64,000 nt of DNA from Pratylenchus scribneri (lineage: Eukaryota > Nematoda > Chromadorea > Rhabditida > Pratylenchidae): assembly GCA_030063045.1 (NCBI GenBank), contig JAQSEB010000137.1, forward strand, positions 1,054,001 to 1,118,000. Reading direction: 5' to 3'. This document shows, piece by piece, positions 24,901 to 36,709 of the stretch. A program made the position numbers and the translations under genes. The notes below the pieces were generated by a model. The model was not told the DNA's origin. It saw only the letters and a program-made list of their open reading frames with translations, and ran no database searches. The stretch's first letter is position 1. Each line of letters begins with the position of its first letter.

Positions 24901-25012
24901 ATTATTTAAAACTGACCACAACTGCGCAAGCCGGTCCAATATAACCAACATTTTGGGAGCTAGGCACAATATTGGCCAAAAGTAATATGGCAAAAAATAA
25001 TAAATAAGTCAT
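21970..25012 (-). CDS. Secreted Gln/Asn/Pro-rich protein, nematode-specific, unknown
   Basis: Seven exons, minus strand: 25012-24917, 24366-24242, 24087-23776, 23729-23517, 23271-22929, 22844-22511, 22226-21970 (559 aa). The start encodes a signal peptide (MTYLLFFAILLLANIVPS). The N-terminal third is globular-looking (ENYLFIHGIFVRKLEPQELV; FCNGLDGTLEIVLNGCIVRK with two Cys; AGRIVRPLTTSEKEKI). From about residue 250 it turns into low-complexity Gln/Asn/Pro/Tyr sequence, ending with PYYYHQPQP and QHYYQQYLYGYGAG repeats. All junction phases fit, but the intron before exon 4 has no AG acceptor at all; TG at 23731-23730 is the only site that keeps frame. Intron 1 holds a hAT-type MITE and intron 6 a TACCGTA MITE. 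The tail resembles prion-like pqn/abu-type nematode proteins in composition only. Confidence 0.75.
22270..22495. mobile_element. TACCGTA-family MITE in intron 6
   Basis: Bounded by TACCGTAAATTATTTCCCTA near 22276 and, on the right, GGGAATTTACGGTA near 22480. Lies in an intron of the Gln-rich gene. Confidence 0.7.
24409..24879. mobile_element. GC-rich hAT-type MITE with 8-bp target duplication
   Basis: 471 bp, terminal inverted repeats TAGGGTTGCGCCCCCGCA (18 bp) and complement. Flanking GTTAAAAT occurs at 24401-24408 and 24880-24887, an exact 8-bp duplication as made by hAT transposases. Both ends are dense in GCGGGGG/CCCCCGC motifs, while the centre is AT-rich with AAAAATTTT tracts. It sits in intron 1 of the Gln-rich gene. 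Open frames on both strands here are Gly/Pro repeat artefacts. Confidence 0.95.
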
Positions 25013-27445
25013 TATTTTTGCTAAATCCTTTCTAAAAATAAAAATAGATTCATTTTTGATGAGTTAAACCAGATTATCTGCAACTAAGTGGGCGGCGAAA
25101 TGAAAAATGAAATTTATGCCGGCATTGGAATATGGCTCAACTTAAATGAGTCTAGAAAAATTGGCGGCAGGATGAAGAGGGAAAAAGACAAATACAATAT
25201 CGCCAGAAGGGTGAAGTGGACGTCAAAAAAGGATTGGGCAATGCCAGAAGGATTTTTTATAGGATAAAGAGAAAAAAATTGTCTGTAAAGTGAATGACAT
25301 TTTACGATAGAGAAGAATGGTAGACAGGCAAAAATTGCAGAATGAAAAAATTTTTAATAAAAATAATAAATTAAAATAAATCAAATGGCGACAGCAAATT
25401 TTTAAATTTTCGGTGAACAATGATAGCATAAAATAAAAATATAAAATACTATGGACTTTTTAAATCCGATCTGGGATTTTCAATGAGATTTTTGCGGTAA
25501 TTGTGCGTGCTATATTCATTGTTCATTTCATTAAGCCATTTTCAATTGTTCTTAAGTCTACGTATAAAACAATTGATGATCGAGGGCAAAGGACAAACAT
25601 CACTGTTCTTCAGTCTTATTTTTTAATCCCCTTAAAGAGCTCATCAGTCCAATCCTGCGCACATGAAAATCCTTGAAAATTGAAAATATAGATATTTACA
25701 TTGTTGATCCATTAATATCGACCAGAATAAATTGACCTCTTCGATTCAAAACAATGAAAGAATGTGCGGAGAATTGGGATTATATTCTATATTTTAATTT
25801 GAGATAAGGAAAATAAAATTAAAACAATACGGCAAAAATGGATAAAAAATTAAAATTTCAAAGATATTTACAAAATTTTTTTCGAAATGTCATTTACCAT
25901 TTGAAGGCATTATTCCAAAGTAATATAAAAATTTGAAATATTACAAAATAAATAAATCTTTCGAAATGATCTATTTAAAATTTGAATGTTTTCCATTGTT
26001 ATATGAAAATGTAAATGACTATGCTAACCATATTGAAGTAAAATGTCAAAATAAAATTCAAAACAAAATGTTGGCCTGTATAAAGTATAACAACACACAG
26101 GTGTTTTAAATTTACATAAAGAAGATTTATGCGCTGTGAATAAATTCATTGAAAGAAAGATGCCGCTTTATGGAGAAAATTTATGCACATTTCATTGTTG
26201 TAAAAAGGACAAAGGAGGATGGAAAAGTATAAAAGGAAAAGTGAATTTGGCCATCAAAGAATTTTCCATCCATTTTTATGACCCGTTTTATGCTAAAAGA
26301 AAGCACATCTTTTATTTTTGGTTACTTTATTCTGAAATTTTTGCATCCTAACTGATCCCCAATACATTTATTATTCATATCAAAAATGGATAAAATCACT
26401 GATATTCAATCAAAATTCTCATATTCAAATTAATATTTTATTAATTCAAGATTTAATAAAAATTATCATAAGATAAATTGATAAGGCAAATTTCCATATG
26501 GACAAATTAATTTATGTGGTCAACAAACTTCAAAGTATTAAATTTTAATAGCATTATAAATAATTTGCTCTTTGTTTAGCTGTGTTTTCGACTACCAACA
26601 TTGGCGATCTGAACACGGAGATTCAATTGCCTCAAATTGTCGTGATCGGATCACAGGTATAGAAATAATTTATTGAATAAATTCAATTTAAATTTAAGAG
26701 TTCGGGTAAAAGCTCAGTTCTTGAGGGCATTGTGGGCAGAGACTTTTTGCCCCGTGGCGCTGGAATTGTCACACGTCGGCCACTAATCCTCCATTTGAAT
26801 TACTGCGCAACCGATGATCCAATCCGCTCAAAATATTCGACAGGATATACCAAAAGTTGTTAAAATAATATTATATTATAAAAATATTTTAATAATTAAT
26901 TAAGTTGGACAAGAAACCGAATTTGCCATCTTCGAACACAAACCGAATAAAGTTTTTATTCGTTTCAATGAAGTTTACGAGGAAATTGAAGCGGATACGG
27001 ATAGGGTTGCTGGCACCAATAAAGGGATTTGCCCGACGGAAATCATCCTCTCAATCTACTCTCACAAAGTCGTCCAATTATCGTTGGTGGATTTACCGGG
27101 CATAACCAAAGTCCCAGTTGGCAGTCAACCCAAGGACATCGAGGCGAGTTTATAAGTATTAATATTAAAATTAATAATTAATTTTAGAAACAAATCCACC
27201 AAATGATCATGAAATACATCAGCAATCCGAATGCAATTATTCTGGCAGTCAGTGCGGCCAATGTGGATTTTGCTACTTCTGAAGCAATTAAATTGGCTCA
27301 GGAGGTTGATCCGCAAGGTGAACGCACTTTGGCGGTGCTAACCAAATTGGATTTGATGGACAAAGGGACGAATGCAATGAATGTGCTGACGGGCAATGTT
27401 ATTCCAATCAAACGAGGGATTGTTGGAGTGTGAGTTCATTTTAGA

Positions 27446-27737
27446 TACCGTAATCCTCTATTGATGCCCATACCCAGGGGCTTATATTATAATTTAATTT
27501 TCAAAGCATCCCTTCTCTGGATGTTAGCTTGTTGGGGTGAGCTTATAAATTTAAGAATGGGAAAAAACTTGAAGATATAATTTATTCGATAAAATTTACA
27601 ACAATATACTATTTTTTACTATTACAAATCAAAAGATGTCTCTTTGATTAAAAATTTCACAACATATTTTTACTATTCAAAATCTGTTTATAGAATTAAA
27701 AGTAAAAGGCTGGACATTAATAGAGGATTTATGGTAA
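27446..27737. mobile_element. TACCGTA-family MITE, dynamin copy 1 intron 5
   Basis: Ends are ATACCGTAATCCTCTATTGA and, reversed on the right, ATACCATAAATCCTCTATTA. It lies at the same intron position as the copy-2 element at 32467, so it predates the gene duplication. Confidence 0.8.
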
Positions 27738-28344
27738 TATCCGAATTCAATTACCATTTTATTATCCAATTTAAGTGTAAATCGTAGTCAAGAGGATATC
27801 GACAACAAAAAGGAAATCGAAGCTTGTTGGGAATACGAGAAATAATTCCTTCAACAAAAATATCCGAGCATTTCGCATCAAAATGGGATCAAATATCTGG
27901 CTGGAATTTTACACAAAATGCTGATGGTGAATTTGTTTTAATTCTTATTAATAATTCATTATTAATTATATTAAAGGAGCACATTCAAGCATGTTTGCCG
28001 GAATTGAAGGCTCGAATCAATGAATATATCAAAAAATGCACAAAGGAAATGGAACAATTGGGTGATGCAAACATCGATCCCCATGCAAAATTGTTGGATT
28101 TGAACAATCGATTTGTCCGGGCATATAATGAAACAATTATGGGAGTGGGAGATGGCATGGATATGATCAAGGAATTTACAATGGACGATGATTTGTATGT
28201 TTTATTTTTGGCAATTCTTACGAATTTAGGTCCCAAAAATTTTTATTTATCAAAAAGGAGATTTCTGGCTATAGAGTTTAAAGAGTGTTGAGTTTTGAGC
28301 CCAATCCAAAAAATTTTAATAATGCCTGTTTACGGAGAAGTTTT

Positions 28345-28715
28345 AATTCCGCTTGTTCCGGTTAGCTTCCGGAAAGTTATCTAAGTTCTCCGGTTGTTCC
28401 GGTTAGCTTCCGGAAAGTTATCTAAGTTCTCCGATTGTTCCGGTTAGCTTCCGGAAAGTTATCTAAGTTCTCCGGTTGTTCCGGTTAGCTTCCGGAAAGT
28501 TATCTAAGTTCTCCGGTTGTTCCGGTTAGCTTCCGGAAAGTTATCTAAGTTCTCCGGTTGTTCCGGTTAGCTTCCGGAAAGTTATCTAAGTTCTCCGGTT
28601 GTTCCGGTTAGCTTCCGGAAAGTTATCTAAGTTCTCCGGTTGTTCCGGTTAGCTTCCGGAAAGTTATCTAAGTTCTCCGGTTGTTCCGGTTAGCTTCCGA
28701 AAAGTTTTATTTCCG
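28345..28715. repeat. 41-bp minisatellite in dynamin copy 1 intron 7
   Basis: About eight near-identical 41-bp units (GTTCCGGTTAGCTTCCGGAA plus AGTTATCTAAGTTCTCCG). The paralogous intron of copy 2 (about 33340-33450) has only one or two degenerate units, so the array expanded after duplication. Confidence 0.95.
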
Positions 28716-29279
28716 AATGTTTTACGGAAATTTTAATTAAGAAAAATTTTTTTGTGACCCCAATTCGTATTAAATACATTACATATTTTTGATAATTTAA
28801 ATCATGAATCAAATAAAAATGTATCAATAATTTTAGGTTTGGTGGAGCCAAAATTTCATGGATCTTTCATACCGAATATGGGCAGGATTTGGATGCAATC
28901 AATTTGGCAAATGAGCTGAAAACGGAATATATTCATCGGGCTGTTCTTCAAACTGGGGTAATTTTATTTATGGAAAAAATTCAAAATAAATTTTAATTAT
29001 TAATGAATTCAGGGATTGCATCCATCAATCATTGTGCCCGAAAAGTGCTTCGAAGCATTGAGCAGCCATCAAATTAAGCGTTTGGAGGAGCCCAGCCTCA
29101 ACTGTGTCGATCGTGTCCATGAAGAAATGAAGAAGGCAATTGGATATTGTGGCAAAGAGGACCTCATTCATGAATTGAAACGTTTTCCGGCATTTGCTGA
29201 AAAAATTTACAATTTTATGATCCACCTGTTGGATGAGCGTGCAAAAGAAACCAAGAAGTTAGTTGAACGAATTATTTAT

Positions 29280-29600
29280 AATTTTAAAGGGCGCCAATTT
29301 TTTATCGACAGATTTAAAATTTTTGTCGATAAAGTTATACTAATTCAGGAAGCAATTTTCAGCTGGCAAACTAGTTTGAATTTTTGTAGAGCTCATTGAG
29401 GCGTGTTGATTAATATACCTATAATTTGTTTGATTTGATCCAAAACAGAATGAGTTAAACCTCTACATATTTTTGGTCTAACTTGTTTAGTTACAGACTA
29501 AGTAAGTAAATCAGAAAAAAATATATATTAATCGACGCGCCTCAATGAACTTTATAAAAATACTAATTAGTTTGTCAGGTAAAAATCAATTTCTAAATTA
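29280..29600. mobile_element. MITE inserted in dynamin copy 1 intron 9 only
   Basis: Left part TTCAGGAAGCAATTTTCAGC and TAGAGCTCATTGAGGCG, right part AATCGACGCGCCTCAATGA then TTAGTTTGTCAGGTAAAAAT, match the element in the GPX intron at 52.5-52.9 kb. The same intron in copy 2 is only 40 bp, so this insertion is younger than the duplication. Confidence 0.75.
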
Positions 29601-30404
29601 TTTTAATTTGTCGACAACAAAATGCTTTCTATTTATAAATCAAATTATCAAATATTTCAATTCGATTTATAGGTTCATCCAACAATTGGTTGAATCGCAT
29701 GTTGCTTTTATCAATACCAAGCACCCGGATTTTTCATCGGAGCGTGCTTTGCTGATTATGTTGATGAAGCTGGAACCGAATGTTCAACAAGTGGCCCAGT
29801 ATCATGCCAGTCGAGAAATGAATTCAATTGGGGCAAAATTGGTCAATGAAATGAAAGAAACGGACGGAGAGATTGAGGAAATATATACAGGGGATATTGC
29901 AAAGAAGATGTCCAAACGGGACTGGCAGAATTGCATTTTGATTCGTGAGTTCATATTTAAATAAATTAATTTAATTTAAAATAAATTTTTAAGGTCGTCT
30001 TGTTAAGGCTTACTTCAAAATTGTCCGCAAGGCTGTTCAGGATCAGGTAAACATTTTTGAATTTTGATAAATTGACCAATTAATTATTTTTAGACTCCCA
30101 AGCAAATTTACAGCGAATTAATCCACCATGTCAAGGTGAATGAAAATTTATTAAATTTAATCAACTAATTGAATTCATTTTAAGGAAAAATTGTCCAAAG
30201 GATCGTTGATGCAAATTTTCAAGGATTCTGACATCAATAAATTGTTCCTGGAAGATGAGGAAGTCTCGCAACGCCGTTTTGAAACAGAGAATCGTTTGGA
30301 AGTAAATTGTCAATTATTTATTAGAATTATAATTTGTTTTTTTTCAGACTTTGCAAAAAGCTGCTGAGGTTTTGGATGCCTTGTCCATCTACTATACATT
30401 TTGA

Positions 30405-31529
30405 GTTGGGGAAAGGCAACGGAAGTGGATTATGAAGAAAGAAAACAATTATTAAACAACTCATTTCATTCGATTTATATTTTGATAACACGGTTTATTG
30501 ACTAAAAACTTTATTATTCATTTTCTGATTTTGACAATAAATATTCACTTGAATTGAATTCACCTTTTTACCTTTTGAGATAAAATTTTTGTTTCCTTTT
30601 TGATTAAATAAGAAGAAGGGAAACTCAAATCACATTTTGCTTCAGGGAACAATGTTGTACGATTTGATTGGTGAGTGTTTAGAATTAGGGTCAGAATTAC
30701 GATACTTGTGTATCTGAATCCAGATTTCCCCCCTCCCCCAAATTAATTCATATTACCCACAAAATTGGTCATAAGATTATAAACCTAAAATAGTGTTTTT
30801 TTTTCATCGCCTTAAAATCAAATATGAATAAAAAAATAAGAATTTATTTAATTAAATTGACCTAGTCCAATCAAAACAAATAGAATGGAATGATGTATGA
30901 CGAATGGGGAATACAATAAATTGTAATTTCAAGGACCAATAAAAAGTGTATAAAATAAAATAAAAAAATAAATATTACAAAATTATAATAAGTTTTAAAA
31001 TGATCCACTTGAATATATTCCATTGTTTATGAATGTAAAGGATTATGACTAATTTTGTTGAATGAAAATGTGAAAATAAAAGCCAAAAGGAAATGTTTGG
31101 CCTATATAATAACAACAATCGAACAACACACAGATGTTTCAAATTTAAAGATAATTTACGCGCTTGAATTTAATGTAAGAACGCGTGTTGTATTTAATAG
31201 CGGCGATAATTTATGCGAATTTTAGTGTTGTAAAAAGGGAAAAGATGGTTAGAAAAATATAAAAGGAAAAAGTGAATTTGTCTATCAAAGAATTTTCTAT
31301 CAATTTTTGCGATTTATTTTGAGCTAAACACAAATTTTATTCATATAAAAATTTATTTTACATTTTTGGCATCATAAAAATCTGGTCCTATAATCATAGG
31401 AAAATCCAAAATGGATTAAATCAATGTCATTCAAGCAAATTGCTTATATAAATCAATATTTTCTTCTTTTAGGATTTAATAAAATCATCAAAAAATAAAT
31501 TTCTAAAACAAATTTCCATAATAATTATA
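30405..31529. other. Intergenic spacer between dynamin copies
   Basis: Contains the 3' flank of copy 1 and, from about 30880, the duplicated upstream region of copy 2. No exon seen. Confidence 0.6.
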
Positions 31530-34500
31530 ATGGAAAAATTAATTGATGTCGTCAACAAGCTTCAAGGTAAAATTTTGAATTTTAATTATTATAATATAAA
31601 ATTTCTTTTTAGCTGTTTTTTCAACTACGAATATTGGTGATTTGCACAAAGAAATCCAATTACCCCAAATTGTTGTAATTGGAGCCCAGGTAATGAAATT
31701 TTCATTTTGAATTGATGTTTTCAAATTTAAGAGTGCCGGGAAAAGCTCTGTCCTTGAGGGCATTGTCGGCAAAGACTTTTTGCCTCGAGGCACTGGCATT
31801 GTCACACGTCGTCCGCTCATTCTCCACCTGAATTACTGTGGAACTGATGATCGATTACGTTCAAAATATTTGGAAGGTTTTATTTAAAATAAATGGAATT
31901 TTATTAAAACGAAAAATTAAGATGAACCAGAAATGGATTTTGCTATTTTCGAACATAAGCCCGACGAAGTTTTTGTGTGTTTTGATGAAGTCCGTAAGGA
32001 GATTGAAGCGAATACCGATAAGGAGGCTGGTGAAAACAAAGGGATTTGCCCGAAGCCAATTATTCTTTCAATATATTCACACAAAGTTGTCCAATTATCA
32101 TTAGTAGATTTACCGGGCATTACCAAAGTCCCTGTGGGCGATCAACCAGTGGATATTGAAGTTTATTAATTAATATTAATTAAAACTAAACAATAATATT
32201 AATGCCAGATACAAATCCACAAAATGATTATGGAATACATTGTCAATCCGAATTCGATTATTTTGGCAGTCTCTGCTGCCAATGTGGATTTTGCTACTTC
32301 GGAAGCAATTAAATTGGCCCAGGAAGTCGATCCGCAGGGAGAACGCACTTTGGCGGTGTTGACGAAATTGGACTTGATGGACAAAGGGACGGATGCCATG
32401 AAGGAGCTAACGGGCAATATTATTCCAATCAAGCGAGGGATTGTTGGAGTGTGAGTTTATTTTAAATACCGTATTCTCTATTGATGCCCATGGGCTTATA
32501 ATTCTCAAAGCTTGTCTATCAAATCAGAAAATATTTTTACAATTTTAAAAAAATAAAACATGTTTTTATGACTAGAAACATGTATTTATAATTCGAAAAA
32601 CATTTTTATAAATCAGGACTATTTTTAATATTCAAAACATGTTTAATTTATAGAATTAAAATGTGGAAAAATAGAAAAAGGGAGGGCTTTTATTTTAATA
32701 TAGAATTTACAGTCATATCCGAATTCAATTATCATTTTCGAAATCCATTCATTTAAGGATAAATCGTAGTCAAGCGGATATAAATGACAAAAAGGAAATT
32801 GAAGATTGCTGGGAATTTGAACGGAATTTCCTCCATGAAAATTATCGAAGCATTGCGCATAAAAATGGGATCAAATATTTGGCTAAAATTTTAAACAACA
32901 TGTTGATGGTTCGTTTTATCTTGATTTTTTTATTATTTTAATAATTTATTAAGGAGCACATTTATTTGTGTTTGCCCGATCTGAAATCACGAATTGAGAG
33001 AAATATCGACAAATGTGAAAGAGAATTGGAGCAATTGGGCAATACAGTCATCGACCCACATGCAAAATTGTTGGATTTGATCAAACGATTCGTGACTGCT
33101 TATATCGACACAATCATAGGGGGCGGTGGTGGCATGGACATAATCAAAGAATTTAAAATTCAAGATGTCTTGTATGTTTTGTTTTTGACAATCTTTACGA
33201 ATTAGGTCTCAAAAATTTTGTTTATCAAAAAAGGTCTTTTTTCTGGCTCTAGTTTCAAGAATGTTTAGCTTTTAACATTAATATTTAATTGCCTGGGCAA
33301 CCGCCCATTTTCTGGAAAGTTTTCAATTCAGCCTGTTTTCAAAAAAGTTTTAATTCTCTCCATTGTTCGGAGAAGTTTTAATTCGGTTGTTCCGGTTAGT
33401 TTTCGGAAAACTATCTAAATTATCTAATTGTTCCGGTTGGTTTACTGAAATTAAAAATTTTTATGACCCCATTTCCTAAGGAATACCTTATTTTTATTAA
33501 TTAAAATCATTTCTTAATAAAATTTATCAATTTAGGTTTGGTGGTGCAAAAATTTCTTGGATATTCCACACTTCATATGCAACGGATTTGGATGCGCTCA
33601 GTTTGACAAATGATTTCAAAGCAGAATATATTCATCGGGCCGTTCTTCAAACTGGGGTAAGTTTATTTTTTAAAAATAAAAAATTAAACCCAAAATACAG
33701 GGTTTGAATGCATTTATAATTCTTCCTGAAAAATGTTTCGAGGGATTAACAAATCAACAAATAATGCGTTTGGAAAAGCCAAGTCTCAAATGCGTCGATC
33801 GTGTTCACGAAGAAATGAAGAAAGCAATTACATATTGTGCTGATGAAGAACTAATTCGTGAATTGAAACGTTTTCCTGCATTCACCGCCAAAATTTACAA
33901 TTTTGTTCATCATATGCTGGAAGAACGAACAAAGAAAACAAAGAAGTCAATAATTATAGAATTAATTTTTAATTTGAATTTTCAGATTCATCAAAAAATC
34001 GATTTTATCGCATGTTCGCTTTATCAATACCAAACATCCGGATTTTTCTTCAGAGCATGCATTGTTGATGATGTTGATGAAGTTGGAACCGAAAGTCTTT
34101 GAGTTAGCCCTGTATCAGGCCCAACAAAATTATAATTCATATGGGGCAAAATTGGTGAATGCGATCAAGGAATCAGACGAAGAAATTGACGAAATATATG
34201 AAGGGGAAATCACAACAACGATGTCCAGACGGGAATGGGAGAATTGCATTTTGATAGGTGGGTTTATTCTTTTAAAAAACAACAATTTTAATATTTTTGA
34301 GGTCGTCTTGTTAAAGCATACTTTAAAATTGTTCGCAAGTCTGTGCAAGATCATGTATAAATATTTTTATTGGTTTTGGTAAAATTGACATTTTTTTAGA
34401 CTCCGAAGGAAATTTTTAGTGAATTAATTCATTATGTAAAGGTGAATTTTAAAAAATAACTATCAAGTGATTGAATTCAAATTTTGCAGGAAAATTTGCA

Positions 34501-34706
34501 AACTGGATTGTTGATGCAACTTTGGAAAAAGTCGGATATGAATTCATTATTCCAGGAGGATGTGGAAGTCTCGCAACGGCGTTTGGAAACTGAGAATCGT
34601 TTAGAGGTAAATGTTAAATTGCCTATTTTGGAATTATAATTTGATTTTGAAGACTTTGAAAAAAGCAGAGGAAGTTTTGGATGAATTGGTCAATTATCCG
34701 TTTTGA
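31530..34706 (+). CDS. Dynamin-related GTPase, DRP1 (DNM1L) type, intact copy 2
   Basis: Large GTPase of the mitochondrial/peroxisomal fission type. Fourteen exons: 31530-31566, 31613-31689, 31732-31876, 31922-32160, 32209-32450, 32758-32908, 32954-33171, 33536-33656, 33701-33945, 33986-34257, 34302-34354, 34400-34441, 34490-34606, 34653-34706; every phase fits and no stop intervenes (670 aa). It opens [12 protein letters not shown], as DRP1 does. G1 is GAQSAGKS (36-43), followed by [14 protein letters not shown] (G2), [16 protein letters not shown] (G3) and [13 protein letters not shown] (G4). The stalk has [17 protein letters not shown] and [12 protein letters not shown]; the C-terminal GED has [15 protein letters not shown] and [11 protein letters not shown]. 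There is no PH domain or Pro-rich tail, which separates it from classical dynamin. The variable insert is very short, so it is shorter than human DRP1. The upstream box CTATATAATAAC lies about 430 bp before the ATG. Confidence 0.93.
32467..32716. mobile_element. TACCGTA-family MITE, dynamin copy 2 intron 5
   Basis: Left end ATACCGTATTCTCTATTGAT; the right end is more eroded (TATAGAATTTACAGTCAT). It is the positional twin of the copy-1 element at 27446. Confidence 0.7.
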
Positions 34707-35509
34707 GTTGTGAACATGAAACGTGGATTTTGAAGAAATAAGACAATTATTATTTAATTCATTTCATTGATTAATCCAGAAAAAAACTTTTGTTATTCAT
34801 CTTCTGAATTTGAAACCAATATTTAATTGAATTTAATCCGCTTTTTTGGTAACCTTTTGAGATAAATTCTTTGTTCCTTTTATTATTTAAATGTGAAAAA
34901 ATTCAAATCACAATTTGCTTTTGGGAGCAACAATTTTTTCAATTCGATTGGCTGTTTAGATTTGGTCAAAGTCGGTTACGGTAGTGTTTGAAAAAATTGA
35001 TGAAATTTCAAACCGAATTTGGGAAATTTGCTCAAAATAACCGATAATAGGAGAAACCGAAAATTGACATTTTTCAAAAAACGAAAACCGTAGTATAAAA
35101 CCGAGACAATCAAAAAAATGAATATGACCAACCCACGTTTACACCAAAATTTCCTGTTCTGCCTCGTTAATGTTCTTAAATCCCCAATTCATTAAAATAA
35201 CGGATTTGGTATTTGCAAATAGGAAGGGCATCTGCTAGAGCCCAGATCGATATATCCCATAAAATGAAATGATTGGATTTTATTGAAGCCAAGAAAAATG
35301 AAGGCATAGATTCAGAGCAGAGAAGTAGAGAAAATACGTGGCATCTGGAAATAAGATGAGCAGCAGCCAATGGCATCCAAAATCACTTTGAGTTTACATT
35401 TCGGCCAGAAATTTAATAGTCTAGTCAGTGCCGATTTCAATTTAATACCGCTTTTAATCTATTTTAGATTTAATTTAAAAATTATTAATTTTAAATACAA
35501 AACAGCAAA

Positions 35510-36083
35510 ATGCAACATCTGTTATTTCTGTCCATCATTTTCATGGGAATTATTTATGGAAATGTTGCAATGCTTGCACTCCGTAAAGGGTTTTCATCAG
35601 CAGGCACTATCAAAAGTACTCAAAATCATAATTTAAATCGTACAATATATTTTTTAGCATCATTACCCCAAAATGGCCATTCTGCTCATAATCAGAGGAA
35701 TTCAAACAATGGTTAAATTAAAAATAAATAAAAATTATTTCATTTTCTTTATGATTTAAGTTGTTAGAATGCATCAACCTCCAAAAATAGCTCCCCGTGT
35801 AATGAAAGCCAATTCCGAAAATGGAATGAATGGAATTCCAATGCATAAAGAGAAGAAGGAAAATAATAATAATATTTTTTCATCGGGTTTCTGGACTAAA
35901 GAAATTAAGCCAGCAGGAAACGGATTTAAGGGACCAATTGGGAAAGGCCGTACTTTTTGGAGTGAAGAATTGCCAGAAATTCCATCTTTGTACGATGATG
36001 ATCAACAAATTGTAGCGCCTCTTTCCAATTTCAACGGAAATGATGAAAAAGGAAAAGTGACAAAAAGATTAAAAACGATATGA
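35510..36083 (+). CDS. Small secreted basic protein (unknown)
   Basis: Two exons, 35510-35711 and 35761-36083, joined in phase through a 49-bp intron (174 aa). The N-terminus is a clear signal peptide (MQHLLFLSIIFMGIIYGNVA). The mature part is low in Cys and rich in Asn, Lys and Pro (MHQPPKIAPRVMKANSENG; KEKKENNNN), with a conserved-looking stretch FWTKEIKPAGNGFKGPIGKG and acidic WSEELPEIPSLYDDD near the C-terminus, ending in a basic tail. It could be a prepropeptide, since several Lys/Arg sites occur, but no repeated peptide is visible. No family recognised. Confidence 0.65.
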
Positions 36084-36534
36084 AGCGAAGAAGAAAGCGT
36101 AAAAAAGGAAATGAAAAGAAGAAAACCGAAATTTTTTAAATTTTTCAAATTATACAATTTTTAATTGTGAATGACATTCGCATATTTAATTTTGTCATTA
36201 TTACAATTTCCAATTTCCATGTTAGTGTTAAGTGTTAAGTGTTAAATCTAAAATTGTATATTCGGTCCATTCTCTCCAATAGATGATGGAAGAATTCACT
36301 AAAATAAATTAATTAAAACCAATAACGTTCAATTTAATTGATATATAAAATTTACTAATTAATATTTTTTCCTCAATTACGCATTTGGTAAGTTTATTTT
36401 ACTATTTTTTTCCTCAAATTTGGTTGAATATAAAAATAAAGAAATTACAAATGGAAAAAATTAGTAATAAAATTTAGATAAAATATGCGCGGATCGCAAC
36501 AAAAAGGTTGAAGAGATTTTCCATTTTATTTTCC

Positions 36535-36709
36535 ATGAAAAAAATGTGTCAAATTATTTCCGCAATTTGTTGCTGTTATCGTCTTTTCCAATGCATTTTT
36601 CAATGTATGGGCTGTCTACAAGGAACCCGGTTTAAATTCGTCCGGGAATGCACAAAATGAAACTTATGAATGCGCCGATGTGGCCACGAATTGTTTTGAA
36701 TACTGTTGA
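36535..36709 (+). pseudogene. Small secreted peptide gene with one frame break
   Basis: ATG at 36535 opens MKKMCQIISAIC; a second frame then reads VAVIVFSNAFFNVWAVYKEP and ends TYECADVATNCFEYC at TGA 36707-36709. Joined by a one-base shift near 36567, the two halves form a signal peptide plus a short Cys-containing mature peptide of about 57 aa in all. No acceptor or donor explains the shift, so this is a decayed gene or a sequence error. Confidence 0.35.

Larger units (their letters stand above)
26498..30404 (+). pseudogene. Dynamin-related GTPase, DRP1 type, copy 1, with in-frame stop
   Basis: Fourteen exons match copy 2 one for one: 26498-26534, 26580-26656, 26699-26855, 26905-27143, 27188-27429, 27776-27926, 27977-28194, 28837-28957, 29013-29257, 29673-29944, 29994-30046, 30094-30135, 30185-30301, 30348-30404. 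All phases are consistent, but codon 274 is TAA (27843-27845) where copy 2 has AAT. Upstream lie complete GTPase motifs (GSQSSGKS, DLPG, TKLD); the stalk and GED follow the stop. The donor of exon 4 is GC (GAGGCGAGT) where copy 2 has GT, and exon 3 splices at a site giving nine extra bases-equivalent divergence. Introns hold a 41-bp minisatellite, a TACCGTA MITE and a MITE absent from copy 2. It is either a young pseudogene, a gene making a G-domain fragment, or an assembly base error. Confidence 0.8.
25860..34970 (+). repeat. Tandem segmental duplication carrying two dynamin-related genes
   Basis: About 25860-30690 and 30880-34970 are diverged copies. Similarity extends about 600 bp upstream of each start codon, with shared GTTGGCCTGTATAAAG / GTTTGGCCTATATAAT boxes and AACAACACACAG, and about 250 bp past each stop (CCTTTTGAGATAAA). 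The TATA-like boxes are near 26077 and 31102. Introns have diverged far more than exons. Confidence 0.88.

Noticed and set aside
28345..28715. CRISPR-like array (regular 41-bp repeats)
   Set aside because: Units are contiguous with no variable spacers and lie in an animal-gene intron; it is a minisatellite.
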